Assembly: GCF_007991635.1 (NCBI RefSeq)
Contig: NZ_BJYS01000057.1
Location: 1 to 35,502, forward strand
Reading direction: 5' to 3'
Length of the DNA: 35,502 nt
From: Adhaeribacter aerolatus
Lineage (GTDB): Bacteria > Bacteroidota > Bacteroidia > Cytophagales > Hymenobacteraceae
Positions within the stretch are counted from its first letter, which is position 1. Every line of letters starts with the position of its first letter. The notes beneath the pieces are model-generated. The model worked only from the letters and a program-made list of their open reading frames with translations. It made no database searches and was not told the origin of the DNA. The position numbers were made by a program, and so were the translations under genes. Of this stretch, positions 16,934 to 24,422 are shown piece by piece.

Positions 16934-18196
16934 TTATTCCGTTTCTTCTGTAATTGATTTTAAAGCATTTTCAACCATTACAATGCCGGCATCTACCAGG
17001 TCTCCTACGGCCAGGGCCACGCCGGCCAGCGACATAATGTTGGAGCTCACCTGAAACCAATTCATCATAATAAAGGAGATTAACACGCTCATGATAATGG
17101 TGATGACCACTATTAATGCACTCCGCACATGTAACAGGAAGATGAACAGTACAACCGAAACCACCAGAATCTCTTCCAATACGGCTTCTTTTAAAGTAGC
17201 AATCGTCGCCTCTATCAAATCTGACCGGTCGTAAGCCACCTTTAGTTTTACCCCCGGAGGCAAACCGGTTTCCACGTTTATTAATTTTTCTTTTACCTGG
17301 TCAATTACCTCTTTAGCGTTTTCTCCATAACGCATTACCACTATTCCCCCCACCTTTTCGCCTTCTCCATTTTCTTCTACAATTCCTAAGCGCAGTTCGC
17401 CGCCCATTTGTACCGTGGCAATGTCTTTCACCCGGATGGGAATAGAGCCTTGGGTTCTTAAAGGAATTTCTTCAATGTCTTTTATTTGGGTGAGGTAACC
17501 AACCCCTCTGATGATGTATCCCATATCGGCCATCTCAAATTTTCTCCCACCAACGTTATTATTGTTGGCCCTTACTTTTTGGACAACTTCATTTAAAGGA
17601 ATGCCGAAATAGTTCAGCTGGACCGGATTGATGACAATCTGATATTGTTTTTGAAAACCCCCAAAGGAGGCTACTTCACTAACCCCAGGGACTGTCTGCA
17701 AAGCAAATTTGATGTACCAGTCCTGCAAGGCGCGCAGTTCTCCCAAATCATAACCGGGTGCATCCAAGGTATACCAGAAAATGTGTCCCAGGCCGGTGCC
17801 ATCTGGTCCTAAAGTAGGCGTTACTGCTTCGGGTAACAGTCGTTGGGCATAATTAAGCCGTTCCAATACTCTGGTGCGGGCCCAGTAGACGTCTACGTTA
17901 TCTTCAAAAACTACGAAAACAAAGCTCATCCCGAACATAGAATTAGCTCGGATGTTTTTAATTTTAGGAATGCCCTGGAGGTTGCTTACTAACGGGTAAG
18001 TCACTTGGTCTTCCATAATTTGGGGGCTGCGACCCATCCATTCGGTCAATATGATAACCTGGTTTTCCGATAAATCCGGAATGGCATCTACTTTCGTTTT
18101 ACTTACGGAATAGAATCCATAGGCGCCTATTACGGCTGCTATCAGCAGCACAATTAAGCGGTTCTTTAAGGCCCATTTGATAAATTGTCCAATCAT
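16934..18196 (-). CDS. cusA: CusA/CzcA-type RND pump, N-terminal half (copy 1)
   Basis: The first part of a heavy-metal RND pump, 420 residues: TM1 (KNRLIVLLIAAVIGAYGFYS), KTKVDAIPDLSENQVIILTE, the first porter region (GRSPQIMEDQVTYPLVSNLQ, ARTRVLERLNYAQRLLPE, GTGLGHIFWYTLD, ASFGGFQKQYQIVI) and TM2-TM4, ending ALAVGDLVDAGIVMVENALK-SITEETE just after TM4, which carries the proton-relay Asp (VDAG). The stop is TAA at 16934-16936; the C-half begins 7 bp later in another frame. The split falls in the TM4-TM5 cytoplasmic loop, the same place as in copy 2 (30136). An unusually long leader and a 62-codon ORF lie upstream. Confidence 0.9.
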   Translation of the reverse strand: MIGQFIKWALKNRLIVLLIAAVIGAYGFYSVSKTKVDAIPDLSENQVIILTEWMGRSPQIMEDQVTYPLVSNLQGIPKIKNIRANSMFGMSFVFVVFEDNVDVYWARTRVLERLNYAQRLLPEAVTPTLGPDGTGLGHIFWYTLDAPGYDLGELRALQDWYIKFALQTVPGVSEVASFGGFQKQYQIVINPVQLNYFGIPLNEVVQKVRANNNNVGGRKFEMADMGYIIRGVGYLTQIKDIEEIPLRTQGSIPIRVKDIATVQMGGELRLGIVEENGEGEKVGGIVVMRYGENAKEVIDQVKEKLINVETGLPPGVKLKVAYDRSDLIEATIATLKEAVLEEILVVSVVLFIFLLHVRSALIVVITIIMSVLISFIMMNWFQVSSNIMSLAGVALAVGDLVDAGIVMVENALKSITEETE

Positions 18197-18450
18197 AATT
18201 CTTTACCTAGGCAGAAGGGCTTTCATTATATTCGGCTGATTTCCATTGATACATTTCATTAAAATACCCCTTGCTTTTGATGAGAAGGAATATGCAGGTA
18301 TAACAACTTTAGCTTCATTAAGAAGCGTGCAGGAATGCTTGATATAAGCCTTGTTATTAATCAATCCTGATTTATCCCGGAGTTCCAGCATTGATGAAAG
18401 CTTCAGAAAAGATTAAAATACGGCAAGCAACAGCTGGTTTTTCGTTATTA

Positions 18451-18494
18451 TAAATATAGGCCCCTTAAGGATTTACTAACATGATTAAAGTCAT
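18451..18494 (-). promoter_or_regulatory. Putative promoter with CRP/FNR-like box (cusA copy 1)
   Basis: On the minus strand the palindrome ATGACTTTAATCAT (18494-18481; ATGA...TCAT arms) overlaps TGTT, which is followed by 19 bp and TATATTTA (18458-18451), one mismatch from TAnnTTTG. Box-to-(-7) spacing equals that at 14819-14862, and the flanking bases align well, so the two promoter regions are probably duplicates. The predicted leader to the cusA start at 18196 is about 245 bases. Confidence 0.45.
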
Positions 18495-18552
18495 CTAAGG
18501 GCCTGTATTAAATCAGCGATTACTTTTGATTGACCCGGCAAATAAATGAATT

Positions 18553-18579
18553 TGTATAATTTGTGATAACAGTGATATA
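18553..18579 (-). promoter_or_regulatory. 21-bp direct repeat upstream of cusA copy 1
   Basis: On the minus strand TATATC (18579-18574) and TATACA (18558-18553) start 21 bp apart, each preceded by AATT or AAT. It lies 94 bp upstream of the -7 box at 18451-18458, nearly the same distance as in the homologous region before the triple-HMBD gene. Confidence 0.4.
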
Positions 18580-18781
18580 ATTCTGTCTATTTTAGAATCC
18601 TAACATTTAAATCCGGCACCATTATTTTTCAAAAGTCCGCTTGTTTAGTCAATCGGCTACTTTTTCTTTCCCTTTTGTACTAAGACCTCTTTTATTCGAC
18701 TTTTATCCCAAATAACTTCACCTAAAGAGGAACGTATGATAATATAGCTAATACTTAATACTACTTGACTAAACTTAAACT

Positions 18782-19453
18782 ATGAAAACTAAGAAGAGTA
18801 ATTGGAACCTGGCTATCTGGCTGTGTAGTGCAACCTTGTTTTTTAGCGCTTGTAACCAGAATTCCGGTAAGACCGAAACGGCAACCACGGAACAAACAGG
18901 GGATCATGCAGGTCATGATATGGCAGCAGGCAGCTCCAACAATAAAATGATGGACCTGATGCATGAGAATATGACCGCCATGCAGGAGATGAAAATGACC
19001 GGCGACGTTGACCATGATTTTGCCCAGATGATGGCTATCCACCACGAAGGTGCGCTGACCATGGCCCAGGAAGAGGTTGATAATGGTCAGGATTCTATGT
19101 TAGTTAATATGGCCAAACAAACCTTATCCGCCCAAAAAGAAGAACAAGAAAAGCTGCAAAAGTTTGTTAGCAGCCACCAGCCTGCTGCGGCTGATACAGC
19201 CGCTTCCATGAAGTTGATGCAGCCCATGAAAACCATGATGACCAGTATGGACCATAACATGAAAGGAACAACCGACCATCATTTTGCCAGTTTAATGAGC
19301 ATGCACCACCAAAGTGCTATTGATATGGCCAACGCCTATTTACCTAATGCCAAGGTGCCGGAAATTAAAGCCATGGCCCAGAAAATCATAAAGGACCAGG
19401 AAAAAGAAATTCAGCAATTGGATACCTGGTTGCAAGCGCATCCTCAGCAATAA
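18782..19453 (+). CDS. DUF305 copper-binding-type lipoprotein
   Basis: A 223-residue exported lipoprotein (lipobox FSAC, Cys24) with a His/Met-rich linker (GDHAGHDMAAG, MMDLMHENMTAMQEMKM) and two DUF305 repeats: DFAQMMAIHHEGALTMAQEE (His87-88) and HFASLMSMHHQSAIDMANAY (His175-176). It is a paralogue of the lipoprotein at 11896-12522, with the same two-repeat layout. By analogy with CopM it would bind copper in the periplasm. It is divergent from the first cusA and is followed by a clear terminator at 19474-19504, so it is monocistronic. Confidence 0.9.
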   Translation: MKTKKSNWNLAIWLCSATLFFSACNQNSGKTETATTEQTGDHAGHDMAAGSSNNKMMDLMHENMTAMQEMKMTGDVDHDFAQMMAIHHEGALTMAQEEVDNGQDSMLVNMAKQTLSAQKEEQEKLQKFVSSHQPAAADTAASMKLMQPMKTMMTSMDHNMKGTTDHHFASLMSMHHQSAIDMANAYLPNAKVPEIKAMAQKIIKDQEKEIQQLDTWLQAHPQQ

Positions 19454-19473
19454 TTTTATTGTTTTTATACCTG

Positions 19474-19504
19474 AAAAGGGATTCTCGTCAAAGAATCCCT
19501 TTTT
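19474..19504 (+). terminator. Rho-independent terminator after DUF305 gene
   Basis: Inverted repeat AAAAGGGATTC (19474-19484) and GAATCCCTTTT (19493-19503) with an 8-base loop, ending in a T-run, 20 bases after the DUF305 stop codon. Confidence 0.85.
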
Positions 19505-19594
19505 AATTTGGCTTGAATAGAAGTTTATATTTGGTTATCAGCTTAGCGGCAATAATTTTCAATTCCAGGAAATAAAAATGATTCTTATATTCAT

Positions 19595-19873
19595 ATGGAA
19601 ACTAATTTAGACACATTAAAATTGGCGCAATCAGCTTCCGCTCTGGGTGCAGGCATTCTTGGATTTGGCCTGGGTGCTAAGTGGGGTTTGGATATCGCCA
19701 ATTATGCGCTCCTGATAATAGTTATAGGGGGCATTCTTCATGTTTCAGGCATGTATGTAATGCAAATGAAAAATAAATCCTATAAATCATATGGAGTAGC
19801 TAGAGCTCTTTGGATTTCGGCGTGGATTTGCTTGGTAGCTCTGGTAGCTCTTGTTATTTATTTGCTCGTTTAG
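19595..19873 (+). CDS. Hypothetical small membrane protein
   Basis: A 92-residue protein with three hydrophobic segments (ASALGAGILGFGLGAKWGL, YALLIIVIGGILHVSGMYVM, ALWISAWICLVALVALVIYL) and a short basic loop KNKSYKSYG before the last helix. There is no obvious metal motif apart from scattered Met. The ATG is preceded by an A-rich leader. It is separated from the DUF305 gene by a terminator and converges on the 379-residue gene, so it is transcribed alone. I do not recognise a named family. Confidence 0.65.
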   Translation: METNLDTLKLAQSASALGAGILGFGLGAKWGLDIANYALLIIVIGGILHVSGMYVMQMKNKSYKSYGVARALWISAWICLVALVALVIYLLV

Positions 19874-19964
19874 AAGCGTTAAGGTGAGCCCATCACTCAT
19901 TAAGATATTGCTAAAGGATGTCTTAACAGCACAGCATCAGCTAAGCTGATATTGGTTAGTAACA

Positions 19965-21104
19965 TTATCTATTATTCACCTTCAGCTTTTCTTTTAAATT
20001 CTTGAAAATGCTTACCGGATAAGGGGTTCCAATATTAAAACCTAAGTCTTTAATGTCTTCTAAAATGGTCATTTTTGCACCGGGACTAACCTTTTCCCAG
20101 ATAGAAGGCTTTAAAAACCAATGGTCCGTACCACGTATCATCCATGTTTCTACCATAGTCAGGATAGATATTCCGTCCTTTAGCACAGCGTTGAGATATA
20201 CTTTAATGTAGTCTTCGTCTTTTTTTAACCCGGAGATGGTGATAGTGGTTTTATCTTTTTGGGGTAAGACATTTATCATAACGATTATGTTTTTCTCGGT
20301 TCCATCATGATTAATTTTAAAATTAGCTCGTCCCGCTAAGCAGACAGGTATTTGTATGTCCACTTGGTAGGCAGTGCCCCAAAAATCGTCTTTACCTGCC
20401 AGCAGATCGGTTCCTTTTCTATAATAGGTGTGTATTTTGCTAATTTCCTTATCCAAGTGCGTTAATTCCTTCGCAATTGATTTTTCAAAAGTGTCTGGGA
20501 AAGAATATTTTAATTCCTGAATCTTAACTCCTTTCGATGCTAAGAATTGGAAGAAATAATCTTCTCTGTACTTTTTCAGAAGAGCCTCCTCTCGAAATTC
20601 TTTGTATGTCGCCAGTAATTGACTATAAATTTGCTTTTGGTATTTCTTAATGAAATATTCTCTGCAAATAGTTCTATAAAGCTGAAGGTTAAAGTGCTGC
20701 GGGGTGTTAAATTGGTTCTTTTCTTCAAAATCCTGAAAAAGTGTTTCGTGTACGGTACAAAATCCAGGAAAAGTTGAAGCTAGATTAACACCAATTTTAT
20801 CCAAGATAAAGGAGCCGGAAGCGTGATCAAATTTTGGTCTTAATACATGCCCATCTTCTTCAATAGCGCCTAAAAATAGCTTTTTAGAAATGGTATGAGA
20901 ACTCTTAATAGACTTTCTTTTGCAATCCAGGTAAATGCAATCGTGATTACTCCGATATAGTTTTAAGCTGTTGCTAACATGTTCAAAAAATAAACTCTTT
21001 CTAAGGTTCTCGGTTAAAACCTCATCCGGGTTTTCATGAAATGAAGTAATTACTTTATCAATACTTTCTGTTAAAAGCTGCTCAAATAACTCATTTATAT
21101 CCAT
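19965..21104 (-). CDS. Hypothetical protein with putative N-terminal zinc-finger-like motif
   Basis: A soluble 379-residue protein that I cannot assign. The N-terminal third has possible zinc ligands, Cys56-x4-Cys61 in CIYLDCKRKSIKSSHTISKK with His70, and Cys116-x2-His119 in ASTFPGFCTVHETLF. I recall this layout (C..C, SHxI, GxV, IGVxxASTFxGFCxxH) from many bacterial hypothetical proteins, some near defence genes, but have no function for it. A middle helical region (about 135-235) is rich in Lys, Glu and aromatic residues, and a beta-rich C-terminal domain follows. It is the last gene of the cus array, 26 bp after the HMA-AraC gene, yet its AT-rich codon use looks unlike its neighbours and suggests separate origin. 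Confidence 0.6.
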   Translation of the reverse strand: MDINELFEQLLTESIDKVITSFHENPDEVLTENLRKSLFFEHVSNSLKLYRSNHDCIYLDCKRKSIKSSHTISKKLFLGAIEEDGHVLRPKFDHASGSFILDKIGVNLASTFPGFCTVHETLFQDFEEKNQFNTPQHFNLQLYRTICREYFIKKYQKQIYSQLLATYKEFREEALLKKYREDYFFQFLASKGVKIQELKYSFPDTFEKSIAKELTHLDKEISKIHTYYRKGTDLLAGKDDFWGTAYQVDIQIPVCLAGRANFKINHDGTEKNIIVMINVLPQKDKTTITISGLKKDEDYIKVYLNAVLKDGISILTMVETWMIRGTDHWFLKPSIWEKVSPGAKMTILEDIKDLGFNIGTPYPVSIFKNLKEKLKVNNR

Positions 21105-21130
21105 GTGCTTTTAAAAGTGGTATAAAGTCA

Positions 21131-21733
21131 TTATGGGAGCGGCTTTTTTAAACTATCCAGGGGTAAACGGTCCCGAATTGCTAGTTTCTTATAATCAGAA
21201 GGGGTATAACCGGTAATGGCTTTAAACTGCTTCGAAAGATGGCTTAAACTGCTGTAATGTAAACGGGTCGCTATTTCTCCCAACGATAATTCTTCATAAT
21301 CCAGCTGCGCTTTAATGTATTCAATCTTTTGCAGAATAATAAACCTTTCAATGGTCATGTGTTCAACCGAAGAAAAGGCATGGCTCAGGGTGCTGTAATC
21401 TTTTCCAATAGCCTGGCTTAAATAAGTTGAATAATTGGTGGTTATCTTCTCGCTTTTATAATGGATTAAATCGATGAGCACCGTTTTAATCTGTTCTACC
21501 AACTTCAATTTTTTATCCTCTAACAGCTCAAAGCCATAATCCTCCAACACTTCTTTTACCTTTTCTTTTTCTGCTGCTTCTAGAGGCCGGGCTAGTTCTA
21601 CCCAGCCCAGTTGCACCTCCAGAACCGGCAGTTCCAGGCGGGCAAATTGTTCTTGTATTATCCGGATACACCGCGGGCATACCATATTTTTAATATTTAA
21701 GGTAGCCCGGCTTTCGGTGCCTTGTGGTTCCAT
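21131..21733 (-). CDS. HMA-AraC family metal-responsive regulator (putative)
   Basis: A 200-residue cytosolic protein joining a heavy-metal-associated domain (about residues 10-75, loop NMVCPRC with Cys19 and Cys22) to an AraC-type DNA-binding domain (about 100-185: LSLGEIATRLHYSSLSHLSK is the first helix-turn-helix area, then QFKAITGYTPSDYKKL). HMA loops bind Cu(I), so it is a likely copper sensor and transcriptional activator. AraC proteins usually bind direct repeats about 21 bp apart, which is exactly the spacing found upstream of copA, hma, HYC_CC_PP and three other loci here. It is the eleventh gene of the cus array, 63 bp after the DUF2911 gene. Target assignment is inference. Confidence 0.88.
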   Translation of the reverse strand: MEPQGTESRATLNIKNMVCPRCIRIIQEQFARLELPVLEVQLGWVELARPLEAAEKEKVKEVLEDYGFELLEDKKLKLVEQIKTVLIDLIHYKSEKITTNYSTYLSQAIGKDYSTLSHAFSSVEHMTIERFIILQKIEYIKAQLDYEELSLGEIATRLHYSSLSHLSKQFKAITGYTPSDYKKLAIRDRLPLDSLKKPLP

Positions 21734-21796
21734 GTTATCAGGATATAGAGTGGAGCGTTTAATGAAATAAAGCTGATATTGAAATATAGCAGGGTT

Positions 21797-22426
21797 TTAC
21801 AACGCTACCGGAACGGGAATGCGTAAACGCTCCCAATGCATCTCTATCGTTCCTTTATTCTCGCCTGCTGCCTTTACCACGTAGCGGAGGCGTTCTTGGG
21901 GTTTATCTGTTTTTTCAACCTGAACCGGAAGGCGCAGAATATCCTCTTTCGCAGAATATTCATCGGCCAGGTGCTGTTCCCAATTCTTATTCAGGATTAC
22001 GGTCCATTCCTTCTCGCCTGGTATGGTAAAAAAGGCATACTTGCCGGCCGGTATTGCCTGGCCGCCTATCTGGATAGGGCCATCGGTTTCAATAGTCGTC
22101 GCGGAGTGCGCGCCAGTTACCCAAACTTGGTCATAAGGAACCAGGCCACCCCAAACTACCCGTTTGCGAACGGCTGGTGAATGATAGTTTATAACCACGT
22201 TGACCGAACCAATCTGGCCGGTAGCTACGGCTTTCAGACTGCCTTTTAACGTGTCCGGCTCCGGTTGCTCGGCAATCGTGACCGCATCTTCCGGATTGGC
22301 TGTCGTAGGTGCCGCAGTAGGTTTTTCTATCTCTTGCTTTTGGGTTGTTTCCGGCTTTTGGTTGCAGAACGTGAAGGAAAAGCTAATGGCTACGAGGGCA
22401 AAGTAATGAGTGAATTTTAGTGACAT
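21797..22426 (-). CDS. DUF2911 lipoprotein-like protein
   Basis: A 209-residue exported protein, probably a lipoprotein (hydrophobic leader ending FTFC, Cys21; the -1 and -3 residues are atypical), then a Pro/Thr/Glu-rich spacer and a DUF2911 domain: VNVVINYHSPAVRKRVVWGG, LVPYDQVWVTGAHSATTIET, IPAGKYAFFTIPGEKEWTVI and LNKNWEQHLADEYSAKEDIL. DUF2911 is a Bacteroidota envelope family of unknown function. It lies 40 bp after the DUF2231-like gene and 63 bp before the regulator, within the cus array. Confidence 0.88.
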   Translation of the reverse strand: MSLKFTHYFALVAISFSFTFCNQKPETTQKQEIEKPTAAPTTANPEDAVTIAEQPEPDTLKGSLKAVATGQIGSVNVVINYHSPAVRKRVVWGGLVPYDQVWVTGAHSATTIETDGPIQIGGQAIPAGKYAFFTIPGEKEWTVILNKNWEQHLADEYSAKEDILRLPVQVEKTDKPQERLRYVVKAAGENKGTIEMHWERLRIPVPVAL

Positions 22427-22466
22427 CGGTTAGTTATTTGATGAGTTGAATAAGACAGATGAAGTA

Positions 22467-23159
22467 TTAATGCTGATGCTGTTCCAGGAATTTTCCTTGT
22501 GGTCCTACTCCTTCTATATGGACCAACTGGGCACCGTAATGGCCCGCCATGCTGACGGCATAACCGGCACCAATCAAAATCACGGCGGCAACGGCTATGC
22601 TCCAGCGCTGGCCCCGGAAAACCAACACGCTTAGCAGCTGGGCTAATAATCCAAGGCCGGCCAGGTAAACCGTGTAATCAGCATATTTATCGTGCTGTTC
22701 TAAGACGAGCTCCGCGTGGGCAGAAAGCCCGGAGGTATGCGGGTGCGACCAATGAGAGGAGGCGTATGCCGTCACAAAACCAACCAACACCATGATGGTC
22801 ACGGCCCAATTGAGTTCTTTCTTCTGAAACAGAATATTGAGAAATTGCATGGCTGCCGCAATCATTAGCAGCATTATTGGGAAATGGACAATCAGCGGGT
22901 GGATGTGCGGAAAGTCCGCGAAAGAGGCATGTACGGTCCGGGGATTGGCTTCGTGGCCGGCGTGCTCCGCCGGGGTTACATCATTTAAAACTATCGTATC
23001 ACGGAAAGCCTTGGGTTCTTGTTTGATGGTATCAGCCGGGGTAGGTTTGGCTTTTTTCTCGTGTTTTTCACCCCCGTGCGCCATAACCCCCGGCGGATTT
23101 AAAATTAGGGTCAGGCACAAAAAGGAAAGCAGGAAAAGAAAAAGGTTGGTTGGTTTCAT
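22467..23159 (-). CDS. DUF2231-like membrane protein with His-rich N-terminus
   Basis: A 230-residue protein: signal sequence (about 1-27), an exported linker with several His (AHGGEKHEKK, AEHAGHEANP), then a four-helix membrane domain beginning with FPHIHPLIVHFPIMLLMIAA (HPxxVHFPI at 87-95 is the DUF2231 signature). Further His lie in the loop ASSHWSHPHTSGLSAH and at the C-terminus (EQHQH). The His pairs could bind metal or haem; related domains resemble cytochrome b-type modules. It lies 36 bp after the beta-propeller lipoprotein gene in the cus array. Function unknown; metal handling at the membrane is likely from context. Confidence 0.82.
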   Translation of the reverse strand: MKPTNLFLFLLSFLCLTLILNPPGVMAHGGEKHEKKAKPTPADTIKQEPKAFRDTIVLNDVTPAEHAGHEANPRTVHASFADFPHIHPLIVHFPIMLLMIAAAMQFLNILFQKKELNWAVTIMVLVGFVTAYASSHWSHPHTSGLSAHAELVLEQHDKYADYTVYLAGLGLLAQLLSVLVFRGQRWSIAVAAVILIGAGYAVSMAGHYGAQLVHIEGVGPQGKFLEQHQH

Positions 23160-23195
23160 TAAGTTGTTGAAGTTTAAAGATTGGGGAAAATGATT

Positions 23196-24272
23196 TTAGG
23201 GCCGGATAACTAAACCATTCGGTTTTTTACCGACCGGAACCGTAGCGGTCACCAGATGATCGACAACCTTAATGACGGACACGGTATTGGCCCCCTGGTT
23301 GGTGACGTAAGCCGTTGTGCCATCCGGGGAAAAGGCAATGGCGTGCGCATCGGCTCCGGTGGTAATGCTGCCTTTCAGGTTCCACTGACCGTTATTTTCC
23401 TGGTAATAAACAATTTTTCCATTGGTGGCATCGCTTACCCATAATTCCTGTTGGGCGGGATGATACGCGACATAGCCGGGTTTAAAGCCCAGCGGAATAG
23501 TTTCGGTAGCAGTGCCGGAAGCTACGGCAATTTCCGTCACGGTGCCCTCTGTTTCATTGTCCACGTACATGAAGCCATTGGCGGCTGGCCAGGCTCCTAC
23601 CGGGTCTTTGCCTACCGGCACGGTGCCCAGTACCGTTTTGGTATCCGGGTTGATGATAGAGACCGTCGCATCCATGGTATTGGCGGCAAATACTTTGGTG
23701 CCATCGGCGGAGAAAGTAACTTCTGACAAGCCTTTGCCGACCAGGATGGTATTTTTCAGGCTCCAGTTACCGGTATTGTAAACCAGCACATGGCTTTGCT
23801 GTTCATCCTCCTGCGCAATCCATAATTCAGAGCCATCCCGGTTAAAAACACCGTTATGGGGCATTTTGGGCAGCATGAGTTCTTTTTCAATTTTCCCGGT
23901 GTAGCTATTGAGCACCATGACCTTGAAACCGCTCATGCCCCCCATGCCGCCGGAGTCGTGGCCACCGCTTAAATCGGTACTGGTAATGGCAACGGCCAGC
24001 TTTGTTTTATCCGGACTGATATTAATATGGTGCGGGAATGTAGCTCCGTTCAATGATAGTTGCTCCTTTTTGGAGAGGTCGTTTAAATTAAGCACCTCGA
24101 TGTTGTTTGATTCGCCATTCACCACATAGGCTGCCGGGTAATCAATATTCTTTTCTTCCCCACCGCCCATATCATCCATGTCGTCCATGTCGGCTTCGGT
24201 ATGGAAGTTACAGGCCGTAAAGCCGAAAATTAAAAGAGCTCCTGCCAGTGCTTTTTTTATTTTGAAAAGCAT
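23196..24272 (-). CDS. YncE-like beta-propeller lipoprotein
   Basis: A 358-residue lipoprotein (lipobox FTAC, Cys21) with an acidic, Met-rich spacer (DMDDMDDMGGGEE) and seven-bladed propeller repeats of the YVTN/YncE type: YVVNGESNNIEVLNLNDL, LPKMPHNGVFNRDG, KVFAANTMDATVSIINPDTK, GYVAYHPAQQELWVSDATNG, and TAYVTNQGANTVSVIKVVDH. The frame runs on to 24407, but that extension lacks a signal peptide and overlaps the 39-residue gene; ATG 24272 gives a proper lipoprotein signal. Such propellers are common in Bacteroidota metal operons. The Asp/Met spacer may bind copper (inference). Confidence 0.88.
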   Translation of the reverse strand: MLFKIKKALAGALLIFGFTACNFHTEADMDDMDDMGGGEEKNIDYPAAYVVNGESNNIEVLNLNDLSKKEQLSLNGATFPHHINISPDKTKLAVAITSTDLSGGHDSGGMGGMSGFKVMVLNSYTGKIEKELMLPKMPHNGVFNRDGSELWIAQEDEQQSHVLVYNTGNWSLKNTILVGKGLSEVTFSADGTKVFAANTMDATVSIINPDTKTVLGTVPVGKDPVGAWPAANGFMYVDNETEGTVTEIAVASGTATETIPLGFKPGYVAYHPAQQELWVSDATNGKIVYYQENNGQWNLKGSITTGADAHAIAFSPDGTTAYVTNQGANTVSVIKVVDHLVTATVPVGKKPNGLVIRP

Positions 24273-24295
24273 GATTCCTGCGGTTAATCGCTGGG

Positions 24296-24415
24296 TTATT
24301 GACTTAACTGTTGTAGGACTACAAAACCAATCAGACTGGCTATTAAGGCATACCAGGCAAGTCGCAGGTATGGCTTGTTCTTTTTGGGCGGTTCGGTTTG
24401 ACAACATGATTTCAT
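24296..24415 (-). CDS. Small CC-motif membrane peptide in cus array
   Basis: A 39-codon gene too small for ordinary ORF cut-offs. The product starts MKSCCQTEPPKKNK, with a vicinal Cys pair at residues 4-5 and a basic stretch, and ends in a single hydrophobic helix (about 19-34, LAWYALIASLIGFVVL). It begins 7 bp after the stop of the upstream CusB-like gene and ends 23 bp before the propeller gene, which is ideal operon packing. Short CC plus one-helix proteins of this style occur beside cus genes in other Bacteroidota, from memory. The cytoplasmic CC could bind Cu(I) next to the RND pump (inference). Confidence 0.65.
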   Translation of the reverse strand: MKSCCQTEPPKKNKPYLRLAWYALIASLIGFVVLQQLSQ

Positions 24416-24422
24416 TCGTTTA

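Larger units (their letters stand above)
18197..18781. other. Intergenic region between cusA copy 1 and DUF305 gene
   Basis: 585 bases between divergent genes. It holds the operator-like repeat and the FNR-like promoter listed separately. It also contains a 62-codon minus-strand ORF (18391 to 18203, starting MLELRDKSGLINNKAYIKHS) that ends 6 bp before the cusA ATG. It matches no family I know; it could be a leader ORF on the long 5' leader of cusA or chance. On the plus strand TACTTTTG at 18521-18528 matches the -7 consensus but is 250 bases from the DUF305 start. Confidence 0.35.

Noticed and set aside
15034-18196. Splits in cusA as sequencing errors
   Set aside because: Possible for one copy, but both copies break in the same loop, with different sequence causes and a usable ATG after each break.
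19936-19950. Palindrome ATCAGCT-A-AGCTGAT between convergent genes
   Set aside because: One-base loop and no T-run; not a usable terminator, and no matching copies seen.
24273-24407. Upstream start extending the YncE-like lipoprotein by 45 residues
   Set aside because: It would bury the lipoprotein signal and overlap the better-supported 39-residue gene in another frame.
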